This document shows positions 1-11,766 of a stretch of 64,000 nt of DNA, piece by piece. The DNA is from Boswellia sacra (Eukaryota; Streptophyta; Magnoliopsida; Sapindales; Burseraceae), in the NCBI GenBank assembly GCA_013180625.2, contig SNVD02009897.1:62001-126000 (forward strand), read 5' to 3'. A program made the translations under genes and the position numbers. Each line of letters begins with the position of its first letter. Position 1 is the stretch's first letter. The notes under the pieces are model-generated. The model did no database searches. It saw only the letters and a list, made by a program, of their open reading frames with translations, and was not told the origin of the DNA.

Positions 1-1637
1 GTATAATCTGAATCAACATAACCAATAGCATACTGACCACATGTATCATCCCTCTTAAAGACTAAGCCAACATCTATGGTTCTCAACAAATACCGTAGAA
101 TCCATTTCACTATTTGTCAATGTCCTTTACCAGGATCATGCATATACCTGCTCACAACTCCAACGGCATGTGAAATGTGGGGTCTTGTACACACTATAGG
201 ATACATCAGGCTACCAACTGTATTAGCATATAGAACTCGAGACATATACTCTCGTTCCTCATCTGTACTAGGAGATAAAGATGCACTGAGCTTCATATGA
301 GGAGTAAGTGGGGTACTTACAGGTTTTGAATGCTCTGTAATGCCAAACCGCTGTAATACCTTCTTTAGATACTGCTTCTGAGTCAAACAAATCTTGCTTC
401 TCCCTCTATCTCTGCTAATCTCCATGCCTAGTATCTTCTTAGCTTCACCCAAATCTTTCATCTCAAACTCTCGATTCAACTGAGTCTTCAACTTTGCAAT
501 TTCTTCGACATTCGTCGAAGCTATCAACATATCATCAACATACAAGAGTAGATAAATGAAAGAACCATCATGTAGCCTCCGAAAATACACACAATTATCA
601 AATTTGCTTCTTGTGTACCTCTGACCCATCATAAACCGATCAAATCGCTTATACCACTGTCTGGGAGATTGCTTCAAACCATAAAGCGATCTTTTCAGTT
701 TGCAAACCAAATTTTCCTTACCAACAACTTTGAATCCCTCTAGCTTAGTCATATAGATTTCCTCTTCCAAGTCACCATGTAAAAATGCAGTTTTTACATC
801 CAATTAAACTAGTTCCATATTCATCTGAGCTACCAAGGCCAACAAAATTCTAATGGAAGAATGTTTCACAACTGGAGAAAATACCTCATTGTAGTCAATT
901 CTTTCCCTCTGAGCGTAGCCTTTAACCACCAACCTTGCCTTGTAGCGGACGTCATTCTTGTCAGGAAATCCATCTTTCTTTGCATATACCCATTTGCACC
1001 CCATTACCTTTTTACCCTTCGGTAGTTGAGCTAGCTCCCAAGTTTCATTCTTCTAAAGAGACGGCATCTCTTCGCTTATATCTGTCTTCCACTGATCAAC
1101 TTCAGAACATCTGACTGCCTCTCTATAAGTGGAAGGAACATCACTATCTACAATTGGAAGTGCATAGGCCACCATATCAGCAAATCGAGCAGGTCTGCGA
1201 ATCTTACGTCTTGGCCTATTAACTGCAATAGATTCTTGTTGCTGTTGAGGTTCCTAAGTGGAACCCTCACCATCATCTCCCAAATCCTCCTCTATCATAG
1301 GAGTACCATCATCTGTCTCAACAGATCTAACTAGGTTCAATTTTGTCGTTTCAAACTCTACCTGATGCTGAGTATACTCCACCTGCTGTGGAGTACCATT
1401 CACCTTTGTCTGGTTTTCTGATTTTTTCAACATTGAAGACTCATCAAATGTCACATCTCTGCTGGATACAATTTTTCTCGAACTAGGACACCATAGACGA
1501 TATCCTTTCACTCCTGAAGCAAATCCCAAGAAAATTGCTTTCTTGGCTCTAGGATCCAGCTTAGATTCTTTCACATGATAATATGTAGGAGAACCAAAAA
1601 CATGTAAAGAATCATAATCAGAAACAGGTTGTCCAGA
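1..1637 (-). pseudogene. copia A integrase C-term, reverse transcriptase and RNase H start
   Basis: This continues the same frame as the upstream gag-integrase. It holds the integrase C-terminal region (GVKGYRLWCPSS), the linker, then reverse transcriptase with DVKTAFLHGDLEEEIYM, GLKQSPRQWYKRFD and the catalytic LLYVDDML (about 525-550), and the beginning of RNase H (GYVDSDY) running off base 1. Stops interrupt the frame near 1254, 1055 and 801 (TAG/TAA where Gln is usual) and at 117-119 (TGA where Trp is usual). No frameshift was seen after gag. Every stop can be explained by one C:G-to-T:A transition. Confidence 0.9.
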
Positions 1638-3544
1638 TCATACCTCCAATGGAGTTCTATCACCAATAGCAGTTGAAGGTAGACGATTAATGAGATGACA
1701 CGTATAAGTCACAGCCTCAGCCCAAAATTCTTTGCCCAACCCAGCATTGGACAACATACATCGAACTTTCTCCAGTAATGTTTGGTTCATGCGTTCTGCC
1801 ACCCCATTCTGTTGTGGTGTACCTCTAACAGTAAAATGACGTACAATACCTTCATTTCGACACAATTTCAAAAACTGATCACTGTAATACTCACCACCAT
1901 TATCTGTTCTGAGATGCTTGATCTTCTTGTCAGTCTGTGTCTCAATCATCTTTTTCCACTTAAGGAAAGCACTAAGTACATCATCTTTTGATTTCAAACA
2001 GTACACCCAAGTTCTTCTGAAAAAGTCATCAACAAAAGTAACAAAATAGTGCCTACCTCCCATCAATGCGGTTTTAGTAGGTCCCCACACATCTGAGTGA
2101 ACATAATCAAGAATACTTTTGGTATTATGAATAGCAGTGTCAAATTTCACTCTCTTCTGCTTTCTCAAAACACAATGCTCACAGAAATCCAGCTTGCAAG
2201 TCTTTGTACCTTTCAATAAGCCTCGTTTCACCAAACTGAATAAGGCTTTCTCACCTACATGTCCCAAACGCATATGCCACAATCTCGTGATCTCAGAATC
2301 TGCATCATTATCAGAAACCATAGCCGCTGATCCAATAACCGTATTACCATTATAGTAATACAAGTTGTTCCTCCTAGTGCCTTTCAATACCACAAGAGCG
2401 CCTGAAGTGACCCTCAGAATACCATCTAGAATAGATATACCACAGCCTTTAGATTCTAAGGCTCCCAAAGAGATGAGATTCTTCTTCAACTTCGGTACAT
2501 ACCGAACATCTGTCAGAACTCTAGTCAGTCTATCATGATTCCTCAATCGGATCAAACCTATCCCAGTAGTATGGCAGATATCATCATTGCCCATATACAC
2601 AACTCTACAATCAAGCTCTTCAAACTGAAAGAACCACTCTCTATGTGGACACATATGATAAGTACAACCCGAATCCATAATCCACTCATCAGAACTAGAA
2701 GTGGATGGATGACCAGCTAGACATATATCTGACTCACTATCATCTTCACGCTCAATAACACATGCATCAGAAATAGCCTTGCCCTTATCTTTCCTTTTCA
2801 ACTTAGGACAATCTTTCTTCCAATGCCCTTTCTCACGACAAAAGGCACACTCATCTTTTCCTAATCTACCCCTCGACCAAGATTTTCTCCTTTTTCCTGG
2901 TTTCCTACTTTGACTACGCCCTCTCACTGTCAATGAATCTACTGACTCATCCATATGTTCCCTTTGATCTTTCAACAAAGCATAACAGACTTCTTCAAAA
3001 GACAGTTTATCTTTCCCATGGATAAGAGTAATGCACAAATGATCTAATTCATCCGGAAGTGAGCCAATCAATAGCATAGCCTTAATTTCATCTTTGAAGG
3101 TTTCATCTAAGTTTAACAAATCAGCAATTAACTTATTAAACTCATCAATATGAAAACTGATGCTCGTACCTGATTTCAACTGGAGACGGAACAATCTCTT
3201 CAATAGGTACAGCCGGTTCTCATTGTTTTTCTTCATATATTTGTTCTCCAGCGCCTTCCACAATTTGCTTGCAGATGTCTCTTTTATGAACGGATACTTC
3301 TGTTCTCTACACAAGCAAGAGCGAATCAACCCACAACTTTTATATTTAGCCTGTCCCAATCTCTTGCACTAATATCTTCTGGTTTTGTTTCTTCTAGAAC
3401 AATATCCAAATCCTGCTGATACAACCCATCCAACACCTCACTCTGCCATAAGCCGAAATTATTTCGGCCATCAAATTTTTCAACATCTATTTTTGCATTT
3501 GTCACAGTCACTGTCTTCTCAGGTACAGTTGACGATGAAGCCAT
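1638..3544 (-). pseudogene. copia A gag-protease-integrase, frameshifted
   Basis: Gag starts with an ATG at 3544, about 150 bp downstream of the primer site. A frameshift near 3335-3345 separates the first ~65 codons from the 573-codon remainder. In order this carries the gag domain, a CCHC zinc knuckle (CAFCREKGHWKKDC, near 2810-2860), the protease motif WIMDSGCTYHMC with its catalytic Asp, the GAG-pre-integrase H/H/C/C zinc site (WHMRLGH...CEHC) and the integrase core with the catalytic triad visible (HSDVWG, RTDNGGEY, NGVAERMN). The segment ends at a TGA at 1635-1637 that interrupts an otherwise open frame; the residue there is Trp in related elements, so a G-to-A change is likely. Confidence 0.9.
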
Positions 3545-3696
3545 TACTACCTCTCACAAATAAGCTTGATACACAAATCACCAATAACCAAGCTCCAAAC
3601 AAACTATTATATTCAATAACTAGCAATCCACAATCAACAGCCCAGAATAGTAGCAAGTGCTTCAATGAAATAGCCACTAACTACTCAAAACCTTCG

Positions 3697-3708
3697 GCTC
3701 TGATACCA
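3697..3708 (-). other. Primer binding site, initiator tRNA-Met
   Basis: The minus strand reads TGGTATCAGAGC, the usual plant copia primer site complementary to the 3' end of initiator tRNA-Met. It sits two bases after the LTR end. Confidence 0.92.
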
Positions 3709-3710
3709 AT

Positions 3711-4274
3711 TGTTATGCACGGCGGAAGCGATAACCAACAGAACAACCCGAATGCACAACCACAACTATGCCAGATAATTGAATATAATAGCAACTAAAG
3801 AGGCAACCAATCAACCACAATGCAGAAATAAAAAACACACCAGGATTTAACGAGGTTCGGTATAAATACCTACGTCCTCGGGTGCCGCTGAAGAAACTTT
3901 TCACTATCTTCAAAGAGAATTACAAACTTTTGGGCCACAATATAAATACCACAACTTTGGGCCAAACTGCAAGTACCAGAATAGTTGGGCCAAACTGTAA
4001 TTACCCAAACAATTGGGCAATACTATAAATACCCAAAACAAATGGGGAAAAAAAATATTACAAACTTTAAGGTCCTTAATAAAGGGCCTTAAACTATGAG
4101 ATCTTATATGTGAGACCTTACAAATAGAGGGGGTGGAGGGAATTTCCAATGGGACAACTAAGTGAGAAGACTTGGCTTTTATTTATAAGCTCAAGTCTCT
4201 CCAACACAAAGACTCTCACTCCATGTGGGATACTTGCACACACACACAATGGCTAAAGAGTCACAATTCTAACA
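3711..4274 (-). repeat. 5' LTR of copia A (564 bp)
   Basis: On the minus strand the LTR starts TGTTAGAATTGTGAC at 4274 and ends GTGCATAACA at 3711, giving TGTTA...TAACA terminal inverted bases. The primer site follows two bases after the LTR end. A TATA-like box lies near the 5' end of the LTR. Around 3925-4035 there is a short degenerate tandem repeat with the core TTGGGCCAAACTG-like words. The other LTR is not available for comparison. Confidence 0.9.
4180..4187 (-). promoter_or_regulatory. TATA box in LTR of copia A
   Basis: TATAAATA is read on the minus strand, about 90 bp inside the LTR start, where the U3 promoter of a copia LTR is expected. Function is inferred from position only. Confidence 0.5.
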
Positions 4275-4927
4275 GGGACAACTTAAGTTTACACCTAAAT
4301 TTTTTTTTTATAAATAATGTTATATTTATAATCCACTTACAACTAATTCTCTTTATAATTCGAATTGATAAAATCCTACTAGATATAATTTTTTTATTCA
4401 TTTTATTTTTTCATCTTCGAGTGAATTTTTATTAACTCGTACTATAAAAATAGTTTGTTGTAAGTGAGTTGTTGATATAACATTGCTCAATTTTTATATA
4501 GTTTCACATACGAATTTTCAGATATTGTTAAAAGGCTTTTGCGGTAGTTTTCTGGTTGATTTTTACTTTATGCAACCTTGCACATTCATAGTCGAACTTA
4601 GTGCGTTTGGAACAAGATCCAGAATTTCAAGCGTGAGACTTTTTTATGTTTTTTTCCCCCTACAAAAAGTTAAAGTTTATTCACATTGTTTTAATATATA
4701 TATTATCAAAATCATTATGTTGATTGCTTATGGTGATTGGATTCCCTTTGTGTTATACCTCTTTCCTTGTGGTGTGCTGGACGCATGCTGAAGGAAAGTG
4801 CAATTTTTTTTTTTAATATCAACTAACGTCTAAAGCTTATCTCTTTGTTTTCTTAAAGAGACGAACGCGTGGACTTCGCAAGAAGAGGGGCTTCTATTCA
4901 TAAGCTTAACTCTAGTGATGTGGTGTG
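4275..4927. other. AT-rich intergenic stretch
   Basis: No coding pattern, terminal repeat or RNA gene was recognised. Open frames here (for example 4483-4791) consist of T-rich low-complexity translation without domain motifs. Confidence 0.5.
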
Positions 4928-5510
4928 TGGCGGAGTATTGAATTTGGTGGAGTCTATATCTTAGCTAGGATTGCACAAAAGTTGTTTGGAGGGTTTAATT
5001 TGAATGTACAAGTTTAAACAACTAAATCAATTTTATAAATGCTATATATAAAGTAGCTCAATTCATGATAAAGCATAACTAGCAATTCATGATGTTAATA
5101 TATTCATAGTTTACTCTAACATATGGTGATATAACTAAAATTCACAATTTTTTTCTTAATTGGTCAAAGAAATCAAGGTATGTAAAATAAATTCCACTAC
5201 GACAATTTTCATATATAGTTGAATATAGAAAAATAATGACTTAATAACACAAAAGGAATACTCTGTCAAAAATATAAATCATTAAATAATTCTTAATTTT
5301 GTTAACTTTGCTAAAGATAATCTTATCATATAAAATTAAAGTCTATTATATAGAAGAAAGAATGAGATTACTTGAAATACTAAAAAATAAGTTGTCTTTA
5401 CCTTCTTTTTTTTTTAATCCTTTTTTTCCATGAAAGTCAAGAATTTTTGCGGCAACAAAAAGGACGACTATCTTGTCATTGTGCTGAATAAAATTACAAG
5501 GAAAAGAAAA
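4928..5510. repeat. Direct duplication, copy 1
   Basis: About 580 bp that recur in the same orientation at 6023-6740. Shared landmarks in order include GGCGGAGTRTTGAATTTGGT, AGCTAGGATTGCACAAAAGT, AGTAGCTCAATTCATGATA, AATAATGACTTAATAA, AAAGATAATCTTATCATAT and a GTCAAGAA...TTGCGGC block. Divergence and indels are obvious, so the duplication is old. No coding potential or terminal inverted repeats were seen. Confidence 0.8.
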
Positions 5511-6022
5511 AGACAACGACTGTCCCGCATCAACCCTTACAAATAATAAATACTTGGGATATTAATAATATAGCAATGGTGGGGTAAGCTTGATATCTGT
5601 GCTTTCATAGTTGATAAATGATTGCTGAATTGAGGAGGTCTATATTAGTATTCGTAGTGTAGCCCAGGTGGGAGTGAGAAATGAGAATGTCCAACGCAAT
5701 AATTGAACAGTATATTATATTTAATTTTGTATCAAAAATTTTGTGTAAAAATATCTCTTCTTATATATTAATTAACATATAAAAATAAGAAATACTTGCA
5801 TACTTGATTTTGATAGAAAGATGAGCATATATTCTGCTTGCATTACATAACATAAGATGGGAAATATAATTGTAGTGCGATGAGGTTATATAATAAATAA
5901 AATGAAATGCGTGGATGTGGATGGGGTTCACCAACAAGAGAAAAGAACATATTCGAAGCTTACTGTATCAATCAATCAACATCATATTCACATAGCTATT
6001 CACAAAAGTTGAATTTGTGAAT

Positions 6023-6740
6023 TTGGCGGAGTGTTGAATTTGGTGGAATCCAAATCTTAGCTAGGATTGCACAAAAGTTGTTTGGACGTTTTAATTTAAA
6101 TTTACAAGTTTAAACGACTAAAAATCGATTTAATAACTGCTATGTATAAAGTAGCTCAATTCATGATAGAGCATAAATAGCAATTCATGATATTAAAATA
6201 TTTATAGTTTACTGTAACATATAACGATATAACCAAAATTCGCCGTTTCTTTCTTAATTAGTTGAAGAAATCACGGCACGTAAACTAAATTTCATTATAA
6301 CAATTATCATATACAATTGAATATATAAAAATAATGACTTAATAATACAAAAGAATGCTCTGTTAAAAAAATAAATAATTCTCAGTTTTGTTAACTTTTA
6401 CTAAAGATAATCTTATCATATATAATTAGATTAATTAAAATAATAAAAAATTAAGTTGTCTTTATTATTATTATTATTATTATTTTTATGAAGCCTATTT
6501 TTTAAATCTTAAGAGGAATCTAAAGCCCCTTTTTTTATACCCTTAAATATTAACACTCAGAGCAGTGAATGGAGATAACATGATGTTTAACGGTTAACGA
6601 GGAATGCGTAATCGAACAGCACATGTTGCTATAACAGTAGTTGACATGCTTGGGGGAACTGGATGTAGATGTGCAAAGGTCAAGAAGAATTGCGGCGGCA
6701 AAAAGCAGCACTTTCTTGTTATTGTGGCGAATAAACTCAA
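6023..6740. repeat. Direct duplication, copy 2
   Basis: Second copy of the 4928-5510 sequence, about 1.1 kb downstream in the same orientation. It contains an inserted (TTA)n run near 6462-6484 and extra sequence before the final shared block near 6680-6740. The stretch between the copies (5511-6022) shows no recognisable gene. Confidence 0.8.
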
Positions 6741-7298
6741 TGCACAGCGTCTGACTACAGTGCAGCGGGTATGTGGATACGCCGGCTGTTTTTACAATTT
6801 TTAATTTTTATTAGGATTCAAAAGTTATGCTTGCAACTTTTGCACCCCTCTTAATTTCCTTAAAAACAGCAGTTGCATCCGTACACAACGAAAAAAAAAA
6901 AGATAACGACCGTAAAACATTCAAAGATGAATTCATTTTATGATTTTATATTTTTATTTTTAATTAAATTTAAAAATATATAATTAATTTTGAATTATTT
7001 TAGATTTTAAAAATAATATATGATTGATATTAAATATAAAATATATTAAAAAAATATGTAACACATAAAATAAAATTTAGATACAAAAATGAACATATAA
7101 TCATTGACTGAACCAACCCTTATAAATTGTTCTAATTAAATTGAAAATTTTGGGAGTTAAAAAAAAAAAGAAAAAGTAGATTATGAGGTACTTCGACAAT
7201 AGCGATGACCTAACGAGGCTTTCCACATCATAAGCTGGTTTGCAAAACAACCCTTGCTCTTTGTGGGATCGTAGGCGTGGGTCATCTTTGAGAGTTCA

Positions 7299-7534
7299 TC
7301 TACAGTATATCCGCTGTATACATACAGCAACTGTTCACTTGTATAAAAGTCATAAACGGATATATAAAAGTTATAAACGAATAAATAAAGGTTGTATTTA
7401 CAACTTTTATATACTTATTTATAACTTTACAACTCTTATATACTCTTATATACTCATTTACAACTTTTATACATGAATTTACAATTTTTATACAAAATAA
7501 ATAGTGGCTGTATGGGTACAGCCGCTGTACCTAA
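7299..7534. mobile_element. Small foldback element (MITE-like)
   Basis: The ends are imperfect inverted repeats of roughly 45 bp: the left begins CTACAGTATATCCGCTGTA and the right ends GGTACAGCCGCTGTACCTAAG. The interior carries several copies of the words ACAACTTTTATA and TATAAAAGTTATAAA in opposite orientations, so most of the unit can fold back. A related unit is at 46070-46371. No clear target duplication was found, so the superfamily is unknown. Confidence 0.55.
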
Positions 7535-10446
7535 GCCATTTCCCATCTTTGAGGAGAAGGTAAAAAGAAAAGTTCAAACTACGCCCGCATTTAAGGGCCC
7601 TTTTTGACAAATAACTTCCTCCCAAATTTTTTGCATGCATTGATCCTCCAAAGCTAGAAATGACTGAAATTTCCCTAATAAAAACTCAAATATCATTCCT
7701 CTTTCTTCCTTCCATTTTTAGAGAGAGAAAATCATGGTAGTTTTAGAGAGAAACCTATGGTTTGAATCTTTGTAAATATGTAACATTGTGTTTCAAATGC
7801 TTTTTGTAATTTGATTATTTGTTTGTACATATAAAATGCGTATTTGATGTTGGTGATAGATAACAAGTGCGAATTGAACATTTGGATATATATTTATTGT
7901 TGAGTTTTGATGAAAAATAGAGGTTTTGAGTACAAAAATGAAGGTTTTTGGTGTAGAAGTGAAGGTTTTTAATGTAAAAATGGAAGTCGGATGGAGTTTA
8001 AAGATGAGTGTTAAACGTCAGACTAGCCAAAGTGTCCTACAGCATGTAGCACATGTTTGACATTTGATGTCACGATTAAGTGTCCAACATCTGAAATCCA
8101 AGCATCCGACATCCAATAGACTCCATCAAGCAATGTCCAATAGTATCTGACAACCTCTTATGAATGTCGAACACTATTTTGGAACTTAGATTCAACGCCT
8201 TCCTTTGTCATTTTAGTAAAAAAGGCAAAATTATCAAATATTAATTCCTAAGCTTAATCTATGTTTTTTAAACAAATATATGTGAAAAATCTATGTTTTT
8301 GAAGAGAGAATGAAGGAAAGAAGAAGAAGAAAAACATAAAAATGGCTTTGTAACAATGGAGGAGTAATAGTGGTATGAGAGTTGTTCAATCATTTCTAAC
8401 TAAGAGGGTCATTACATTTAAATTTTTAGGATGAGAGTCATTTTCTAAAGAGACCCCTAAAAATAGGGTTTTTTTTTTTATGTTTTCAAGTTAAAAATAG
8501 GAATATCATTAAGATCATTTGATATGGCTGTACACGTTTACATAAGTTAATTGAATTTTAATTCGAACCATCACCATTTGAAGATTATATTATGATAGGG
8601 ATTAGTTGTCGATTTGATATATTTTATTAGGGTGCATGCCTGTATTGATCTCTATCACCACCTTTAAAAATGTTGATGCAAATGTGAACTTCATTGAGAT
8701 AATGGAGGAGATTTGTGTTAGTGGAATTTGCAAAGCATTTAAGATTGGCGTGTTTTTGCTTTAGCAAGATCTAGCTCGCTAAGGCTGGCTTTAGCAAAAT
8801 GTCGACGAACAATTTATAAGAACTCTGCCGCTGGTTGAAGCGAAAGCCACTATGCCACGCCCAATGCCCATGAGGGGTGAATACTGTTATTGATCATCAT
8901 GATGTTTAAAAGTCCGAATTGGACTGAATTAATGAATTTCGACTGACTATACTATATTTAGTATATTTAGTATCGTTTTATGTTTCGTGTATATTAATAA
9001 CGAACTAAATTATATATAATAATTTAAAAAATAAGTTATTATTTAGATTAAACATATCAAATATTTGTTAATTGTTTTTATAAAAATATTGTTGGTTCTA
9101 GACGTGGCACACATGGCATGTCCATTGCACATGAGTAATTTGGCCAAATTTTTTCCACATAACCCTTTCCAGCATTCACTTCACATATCTAACCCCCTTT
9201 TTTAATTTAACTATTTCTAACCCTTTTTATCAAGTGAAAGTACTTATATATACTTAAGAATTATGAAAATACCAAAATTGGAAATCAAACAACATTCACA
9301 GCTTGCCTTTTCTCAACTTTGTAACTTCTCATGTCTGGCATCACCTCTTCGCTTCTCACCACCATTACTCTTCTATTTTGATGCGACCTCTTTGCTTTTC
9401 ATATCATCTACTTCTCGATTCTGATGCTGTCATTTTGCTGCTCAGCTCTGCCTTCTCTTCGCTACTTGCCTCTGCCATGTTGGCAGAAAAATCTTTCTAT
9501 TTCTAAGGAAGCAATTTGGTGGTAGTGGAGATGTATTGATCGAGGAAGGCGAATGGTTGTGTTTGAAGAAGGTATAAAATCTAAATAAAGTTCTCGTGGC
9601 ATGAATTCTAGCTTTAAATTTATGGTAAATAGTGTAGTTAATATAAATTTTGACTTCAATAAGCTTTATCACGTGAAGAGCCGAAAGAAAAGCTTCAACT
9701 TTGATTCATTCACTTCGTTATTTGCAATAAATTACCTCAATTTGGAGACTTTTTTTACATGTGTCATATCGTAATACTTAGACCATATAGTACGAAAACC
9801 CTCTCCACTTCAGTTTATGTTTGAATGGCTGCTTTCTATATATCATTATAATCATATATGTTTGGTTCGATTTAATTTTAATAACTTAATTATGGTAAGA
9901 ACTTTTAGTAAACCTTCATGCTTAACTGATAGTTGCATTCTAGAATACAGGAATTAGAGGATACTCTGCAGTAGATTTTACCGTGACTAACCATAACGAA
10001 GACGTGCAAAATGTAAGGTCAATGAATTTAACGAGTAATTTTGGTGGTTGTATCTATTATTATATATTATTCATCTTGTCTAATATAGAGTCTTACAACA
10101 ATATTCAATCCAAACTTCAACTTAGCCTTAAGCTTAATTGTATAACACTAAGAGCAGCCCAAGCCTAAGCCAAAAATGTGATATAAGGAATGATGTTTTA
10201 TTATATTTGATCCATGTTGAATGGTTTGCTTAACCAGGATAGGCAGTTGGTGTTGAATTGTGTTACTCTTAGAATTAAGTTTTCCCAACCAACAAATAGA
10301 GTGCCTAAATCCAAGTCTGTGGTGTATATACTTTGTGCCCATAATTTGAGAGGGAAATGTGATAGGAGAAAGGTTGTTAACTAGTTTGTTGTTTATTGAG
10401 CTTGTTGCACATATCTTATGCCTCATCATTTCTTGTGTTTTTATAG
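7535..10446. other. Intergenic stretch without recognised gene
   Basis: AT-rich with scattered low-complexity runs. No open frame carries a recognisable motif. The segment 9170-9290 resembles, in inverted orientation, the sequence at about 27850-27990 upstream of the STR8-like fragment. This suggests a shared repeat, or shared transposon ends, in front of both gene fragments. Confidence 0.4.
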
Positions 10447-10525
10447 TACGCCATCATGAAGTGGTTTATTTGATTCGTGAGAAGCATGCAGAAGAGTTTG
10501 GGGGTATGGATGAGAAAGTTCAAGG
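10447..10525 (+). pseudogene. Ribosomal protein bS6-like gene fragment (N-terminal part)
   Basis: After an AG acceptor at 10445-10446 the frame reads RHHEVVYLIREKHAEEFGG then MDEKVQ. This resembles the start of the bS6 domain in plastid-type ribosomal S6/RFC3 proteins, where RHYEVVYLIHEKH-like sequence is usual. The exon is short and lacks a good GT donor. Intact bS6 binds 16S rRNA in the small organellar ribosomal subunit. A second fragment of the same gene type lies at 11159-11620. The identification is from remembered family sequence, not a search. Confidence 0.55.
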
Positions 10526-11158
10526 AAATTTTTTTACTCTTAAGTTCTTTTAGTGTAATTGTATTGATAATTGTTCAGTATTGTACACTGCTAGTTACTG
10601 ATTTATTATCAATGTCATCATGAATGAGGTGTGCCTGCATTATAATATTTTAAGACTTGATGCTTCTCATCATGAAAAGATCTATCTGCTTGATTTTCTA
10701 GGATGCTATTGATTTGTTATCCCTTTAGTTGACCATTAGTTGTACTCCATGATGCTATTACTTGGATGTGATCAAGCAGTCAAGCATCTTACATTTCTTC
10801 CTTCTCATGCCATTTTCGAGAAAGTGGGACAGTTTTAGTGTATGTTTGGGATGATCCCATAAATAATTTAATTATTCTCTTTAGAAGTGTTATGTAAAAA
10901 ATCTAAAAATATGTTCGAAACATAAGTCTATGCTATGGGGCTTTTCCACCCCCTAAATTATCCTTATTCAGCTTCATTCAGAAAGAAGATTCATGTTTCC
11001 ATACTGAACTATCTCTTTGCAAATTGCTTATCAATGTTCAATAAACGGGTCATTTGATACTTCACATAGTTCTATTTGAAGTTATTCTTCTTTGAAATTG
11101 CTTCTTTCTGGCACTAATTCCTTATAATCCATAAAACATGTTTTACATATTTTTTTAG

Positions 11159-11620
11159 GGAGAAGAAAGGCAAAATATGGAGATTGAATTACTAGGATCT
11201 TTGAAGATTGGCATTCAAGGTACAAAAAACCAAGAATGCCCACTATATTTTAATGAACTTCGAGTTGGAAGCCAAATGGATTTATGATTTTAAGAAACTT
11301 TAGACAAAGATGAAAGAGTCATTCGACATCTTGTAATAAAAGGGGATAAAGCAATCACTAAGGATTGCCTTCCACATGCTGTGGCTGGTATGCAAGGTTA
11401 TGATGATGAGGATGATGACTTAGATTATGATGATGAAGATTTTGATGATGATTGAGATGTAGAAGAGGATGAGATGGATGCCTCTGACGGTGTGAAAAAT
11501 GATGTTATTATTATCAATGTGTATGATGATGACTATGATAAAGAAGAAAAGAAAAATATATCAGCTAGTGTAAGTACATTAGGGAGAAGGAATCTTAGAG
11601 CTAAGAGAGTAGTTAGATAG
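11159..11620 (+). pseudogene. Ribosomal protein bS6-like gene fragment (C-terminal part)
   Basis: A 154-codon frame follows an AG acceptor (TTTTTTAG) and ends with TAG at 11618-11620. It reads ...TLDKDERVIRHLVIKGDKAI..., matching the last strand and C-terminal segment of organellar bS6 proteins. An Asp/Glu-rich tail (DDEDDDLDYDDEDFDDD) and a basic end (GRRNLRAKRVVR) follow, as in RFC3-like plant proteins. Three in-frame stops (TGA, TAA, TGA) show it is not functional. The central part of the bS6 domain expected between this and the 10447 fragment is not apparent. It may be a captured or degraded duplicate of a host gene. Confidence 0.6.
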
Positions 11621-11766
11621 CCAGTGGTTCTAATGTTTTGTTTTTTGGTTTTAGAAAAATTTTCAATGTATTGGTAACTCATTACAATGTAATGTAATTT
11701 TATTAAAGAAGTAGCTTTAAATTATAGTATCAAGAAAGAAAAGGGGTGGGGGATGGTGGGGGTGGT

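Larger units (their letters stand above)
1..4274 (-). mobile_element. Ty1/copia LTR retrotransposon A (TNT1/Tork-like), 3' part outside window
   Basis: The element reads on the minus strand: 5' LTR (3711-4274), tRNA-iMet primer site, gag, protease, integrase, reverse transcriptase and the start of RNase H, in copia order. The 3' LTR would lie left of base 1. The five bases outside the LTR (4275-4279, GGGAC) are the candidate target duplication, but the partner copy is not in the window. The polyprotein is one frame broken by a frameshift in gag and five in-frame stops, so the copy is dead. Lineage is inferred from the gag N-terminus and the TNT 1-94-like integrase and RT motifs. Confidence 0.93.

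Noticed and set aside
9303..9506. Small hydrophobic protein gene
   Set aside because: Single short frame, low-complexity composition, no motif and no conserved neighbour.
10148..10429. Minus-strand frame opposite the bS6-like fragment
   Set aside because: No domain; its composition fits the complement of AT-rich non-coding sequence.
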